33,044 bases of DNA, taken from NCBI GenBank assembly GCA_017524385.1, contig JAFWSS010000119.1:1-33044 (forward strand), in the 5' to 3' direction. The translations under genes were made by a program, and so were the position numbers. Positions 32,104 to 33,044 of this stretch are shown in pieces; the first letter of the stretch is position 1; each line of letters opens with the position of its first letter. Below the pieces are notes generated by a model. The model was not told the origin of the DNA. It made no database searches and saw nothing but the letters and a program-made list of their open reading frames with translations. This stretch comes from Prevotella sp. (lineage in GTDB: Bacteria; Bacteroidota; Bacteroidia; Bacteroidales; Bacteroidaceae).

Positions 32104-33044
32104 ATGGAAGCCTTTTTCCGCACTCACACCTACCTTGTGGAGCACACCACCGCCCCTGTCCGTCGCGGCCTTATGGACGAGATAGACTGGAACGACCGTC
32201 TCATCGGCATCAAGGGCACCCGTGGCGTGGGCAAGACGACATTCCTGCTTCAATATGCCAAAGAGCACTACAACACGCGTGACAAGCAATGCCTTTATGT
32301 GAATATGAACAACTTCTATTTCCAGGAGCATGGCATAGAGGAGTTTGCCGGTGAGTTCTACCGCAAAGGCGGCAAGGTGCTTCTTGTAGACCAGGTATTC
32401 AAGCAACCCAACTGGAGCGAGGACCTTCGCAAGTGCTACGACAACTACCCCGACCTGCACATCGTGTTCACGGGTTCGAGTGTGATGCGTCTGAAGGAGG
32501 AGAACCCCGAACTCAACGGCATCGTCAAGAGTTACAATCTCCGTGGCTTCTCTTTCCGCGAGTTTCTCAACCTTCAGACGGGCAACAACTTCCGCCCTTA
32601 CACTCTTGAGGAGATTCTCTCCGACCATGAGCACATCATCAAGTCGATTCTCCCGAAGGCACGCCCCCAGGAATACTTCCAGGACTACCTGCACCATGGT
32701 TTCTATCCGTTTTTCCAAGAGCGTCGCAACTATTCGGAGAACCTTCTCAAGACGATGAACATGATGACCGAGGTAGACATCCTTCTCATCAAGCAGATAG
32801 AGTTGAAATACCTCACCCGCATCAAGCGGTTGTTCTACGAGATGGCCGTAGATGGGCCCAAGGCGCCCAACGTGAGCCAACTGGCCATCGACATCGACAC
32901 GAGCCGTGCCACGGTGATGAACTACATCAAATACCTGGCCGACGCCCGCCTGATCAACATGATCTACTCCGACGCACAGATCGTTGAGGAAAAGTGGACA
33001 TACACCAAGACCACCACGATCGAATCCTACGAAACCTCCATGGA
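32104..33044 (+). CDS. AAA ATPase (AAA_14 / DUF4143-type), partial, runs off the window
   Basis: The frame from ATG 32104 stays open to the last base, giving 313 residues of an incomplete protein. Walker A is GTRGVGKTT (38-46), and FTGSS (122-126) is the sensor-1-like segment following a Walker B strand. Walker B reads VLLVDQVFKQPNW where most family members I recall have D-E and a following His (IDEIHKYPNW), so the catalytic Glu is Gln97. A helix-turn-helix-like stretch follows (VSQLAIDIDTSRATVMNYIKYL, about 257-278). Such proteins are abundant in Bacteroidota and their role is generally unknown. It has a perfect promoter at 31981-32011. Confidence 0.85.
   Translation, partial: MEAFFRTHTYLVEHTTAPVRRGLMDEIDWNDRLIGIKGTRGVGKTTFLLQYAKEHYNTRDKQCLYVNMNNFYFQEHGIEEFAGEFYRKGGKVLLVDQVFKQPNWSEDLRKCYDNYPDLHIVFTGSSVMRLKEENPELNGIVKSYNLRGFSFREFLNLQTGNNFRPYTLEEILSDHEHIIKSILPKARPQEYFQDYLHHGFYPFFQERRNYSENLLKTMNMMTEVDILLIKQIELKYLTRIKRLFYEMAVDGPKAPNVSQLAIDIDTSRATVMNYIKYLADARLINMIYSDAQIVEEKWTYTKTTTIESYETSM

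Noticed and set aside
31975-32880. Minus-strand ORF of 301 codons opposite the AAA ATPase
   Set aside because: The plus-strand frame has Walker motifs, a perfect promoter and a clear family; the antisense frame has none.

Overview
The window looks like chromosomal DNA of a member of the Bacteroidales, most likely a Prevotella-like species. The evidence is Bacteroidota-type promoters (TTTG about 19 bp upstream of TAnnTTTG), porin and secreted proteins ending in family-typical C termini such as a GKKYIVK tail, Bacteroidota-only families, and few strong Shine-Dalgarno sites. Coding regions are moderately GC-rich and spacers AT-rich. No tRNA, rRNA, CRISPR array or complete insertion sequence was recognised. 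All similarity statements come from reading motifs; no database search was run.

Layout. 1-641 is a gene-free stretch packed with inverted and tandem repeats, ending in a promoter and a 12-bp palindrome ahead of an outer-membrane porin (642-1688), followed by a sodium:solute symporter (1795-3330). On the minus strand, an exported C1B aminopeptidase (pepC) is followed closely by a Ser/Thr kinase fused to an FGE-sulfatase-like domain. Then comes a tight plus-strand operon dxs-trkA-trkH (isoprenoid precursor synthesis and K+ uptake), with manA downstream. A 1634-residue secreted repeat protein (13268-18172) has a long leader and a strong terminator. Next is a three-gene cluster: a compact ABC-type ATPase, a DUF4435/TOPRIM-like protein and a small phage-like protein. 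A repeat island (20707-21128) separates it from cysK and metY (sulfur amino acid synthesis, minus strand). hppA (membrane pyrophosphatase), a repeat-rich 680-bp spacer and a small His/Ser-rich membrane protein follow. The minus-strand block 27062-31781 holds a GH43 glycosidase, an orphan ATP-grasp-like protein and a C10 cysteine peptidase. The window ends inside an AAA ATPase with a perfect Bacteroidota promoter.

Most genes are housekeeping or gut/oral Bacteroidales surface functions. The best candidate for a less-described system is the ATPase + DUF4435 + small-protein cluster at 18309-20706, which resembles the architecture of OLD/PARIS-type anti-phage systems but with an unusually short ATPase. 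The second theme is intergenic: several distinct short repeat families sit directly behind stop codons. A dispersed hairpin element occurs in both orientations with compensatory changes in its stem.
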